In this document: positions 5,501 to 5,581 of the stretch, one piece after another | Position numbering within the stretch: position 1 is the stretch's first letter | Layout of the letters: every line of letters begins with the position of its first letter | From: Acidobacteriota bacterium | GTDB taxonomy: Bacteria; Acidobacteriota; Terriglobia; Acidiferrales; UBA7541 | Length of the DNA stretch: 5,581 nt | Direction of reading: 5' to 3' | Assembly (NCBI GenBank): GCA_016179005.1 | Contig: JACOSF010000274.1 | Coordinates: 1 to 5,581, forward strand | Translations under genes and position numbers: made by a program | The notes under the pieces: generated by a model | The model's database searches: none | Told to the model about the DNA's origin: nothing | The model's input: the letters and a program-made list of their open reading frames with translations, nothing else

Positions 5501-5506
5501 ATTGTA
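5501..5506 (-). promoter_or_regulatory. Putative -10 element for the DedA gene
   Basis: On the minus strand the hexamer is TACAAT (5 of 6 to consensus), 34 bp before the DedA start. The hexamer 17 bp upstream (CAAGGA on the minus strand, 5524-5529) is a poor -35, so activity may need an activator or another sigma factor. A transcription start near 5494 would leave a leader of about 27 nt. Confidence 0.4.
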
Positions 5507-5511
5507 GCAGA

Positions 5512-5525
5512 GATGCGGAGGCATC
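5512..5525. repeat. Inverted repeat between divergent promoters, possible operator
   Basis: GATGC-GGAG-GCATC is a perfect 5-bp inverted repeat with a 4-bp spacer. It lies between the -10 of the DedA promoter and the -35 (from 5527) of the rightward promoter, where a bound regulator could affect both. It is short enough to be chance. Confidence 0.3.
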
Positions 5526-5526
5526 C

Positions 5527-5556
5527 TTGACGGATTTACGCGCTACCCCCTACAAT
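5527..5556 (+). promoter_or_regulatory. Sigma70-like promoter reading out of the right edge
   Basis: TTGACG (5527-5532, 5 of 6 to TTGACA), an 18-bp spacer, then TACAAT (5551-5556, 5 of 6 to TATAAT). This is the best two-box promoter match in the window. Transcription would start near 5563 and serve a gene beyond position 5581 that is divergent from the DedA gene. Confidence 0.55.
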
Positions 5557-5581
5557 GAACGCTTTGCGCGTCGATTGTTCA

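Noticed and set aside
4640..5530. 296-codon plus-strand open frame spanning the end of the hydrolase gene and antisense to DedA
   Set aside because: It runs in a shifted frame over the hydrolase and then opposite a clear membrane protein; composition is Arg/Gln/Glu-rich shadow sequence.
5555..5581. ATG at 5555 opening a frame to the right edge (MNALRVDCS)
   Set aside because: The ATG overlaps the -10 box of the rightward promoter, so it would lie upstream of the predicted transcript start, and there is no ribosome binding site. Only nine codons are visible, too few to support a gene.

Overview
The window is GC-rich bacterial chromosome with housekeeping content and no mobile elements, RNA genes or CRISPR. 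Protein style suggests an environmental Acidobacteriota genome: the LigA sequence, a hydrolase starting MEPVTHGLTSLALGRGG, a Pro/Ala/Lys-rich secreted small protein, and a DedA/VTT protein with an SILPPPMPFK core. That assignment is inference from remembered family resemblance, not from a search.

Layout from left to right. Positions 1-97 hold the last 31 codons of a gene running off the left edge. A hairpin follows at 109-136. Next is a small exported protein gene (204-662, +) that ends at a TAA followed by another open, in-frame 13-codon stretch. A 16-bp palindrome (726-741) separates it from the convergent ligA gene (746-2761, -), which encodes a full-length NAD+-dependent DNA ligase. ligA is divergent from a diacylglycerol/lipid kinase gene (about 2873-3796, +). 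The shared intergenic region has overlapping -10-like elements on the two strands and an 8-bp hairpin or dyad. After a 35-bp gap with a short inverted repeat comes a membrane-bound YdjM/DUF457-type 'metal-dependent hydrolase' (3832-4848, +), probably co-transcribed with the kinase. Convergent to it and only 10 bp away is a DedA/VTT-domain membrane protein (4859-5467, -). The right end (5468-5581) is another divergent promoter region, with mirrored CTACAATG -10 boxes and a sigma70-like promoter (TTGACG-18-TACAAT) firing out of the window.

Three consecutive genes (lipid kinase, YdjM-type membrane hydrolase, DedA/VTT protein) belong to families that act on or in membranes and lipids. A shared membrane-lipid role is plausible but unproven, and the third gene is on the opposite strand. 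I found no clear evidence of a new biological system. The points most worth a second look are the two compact divergent promoter regions, the in-frame stop in the small exported protein, and the start-site questions for the lipid kinase and DedA genes.
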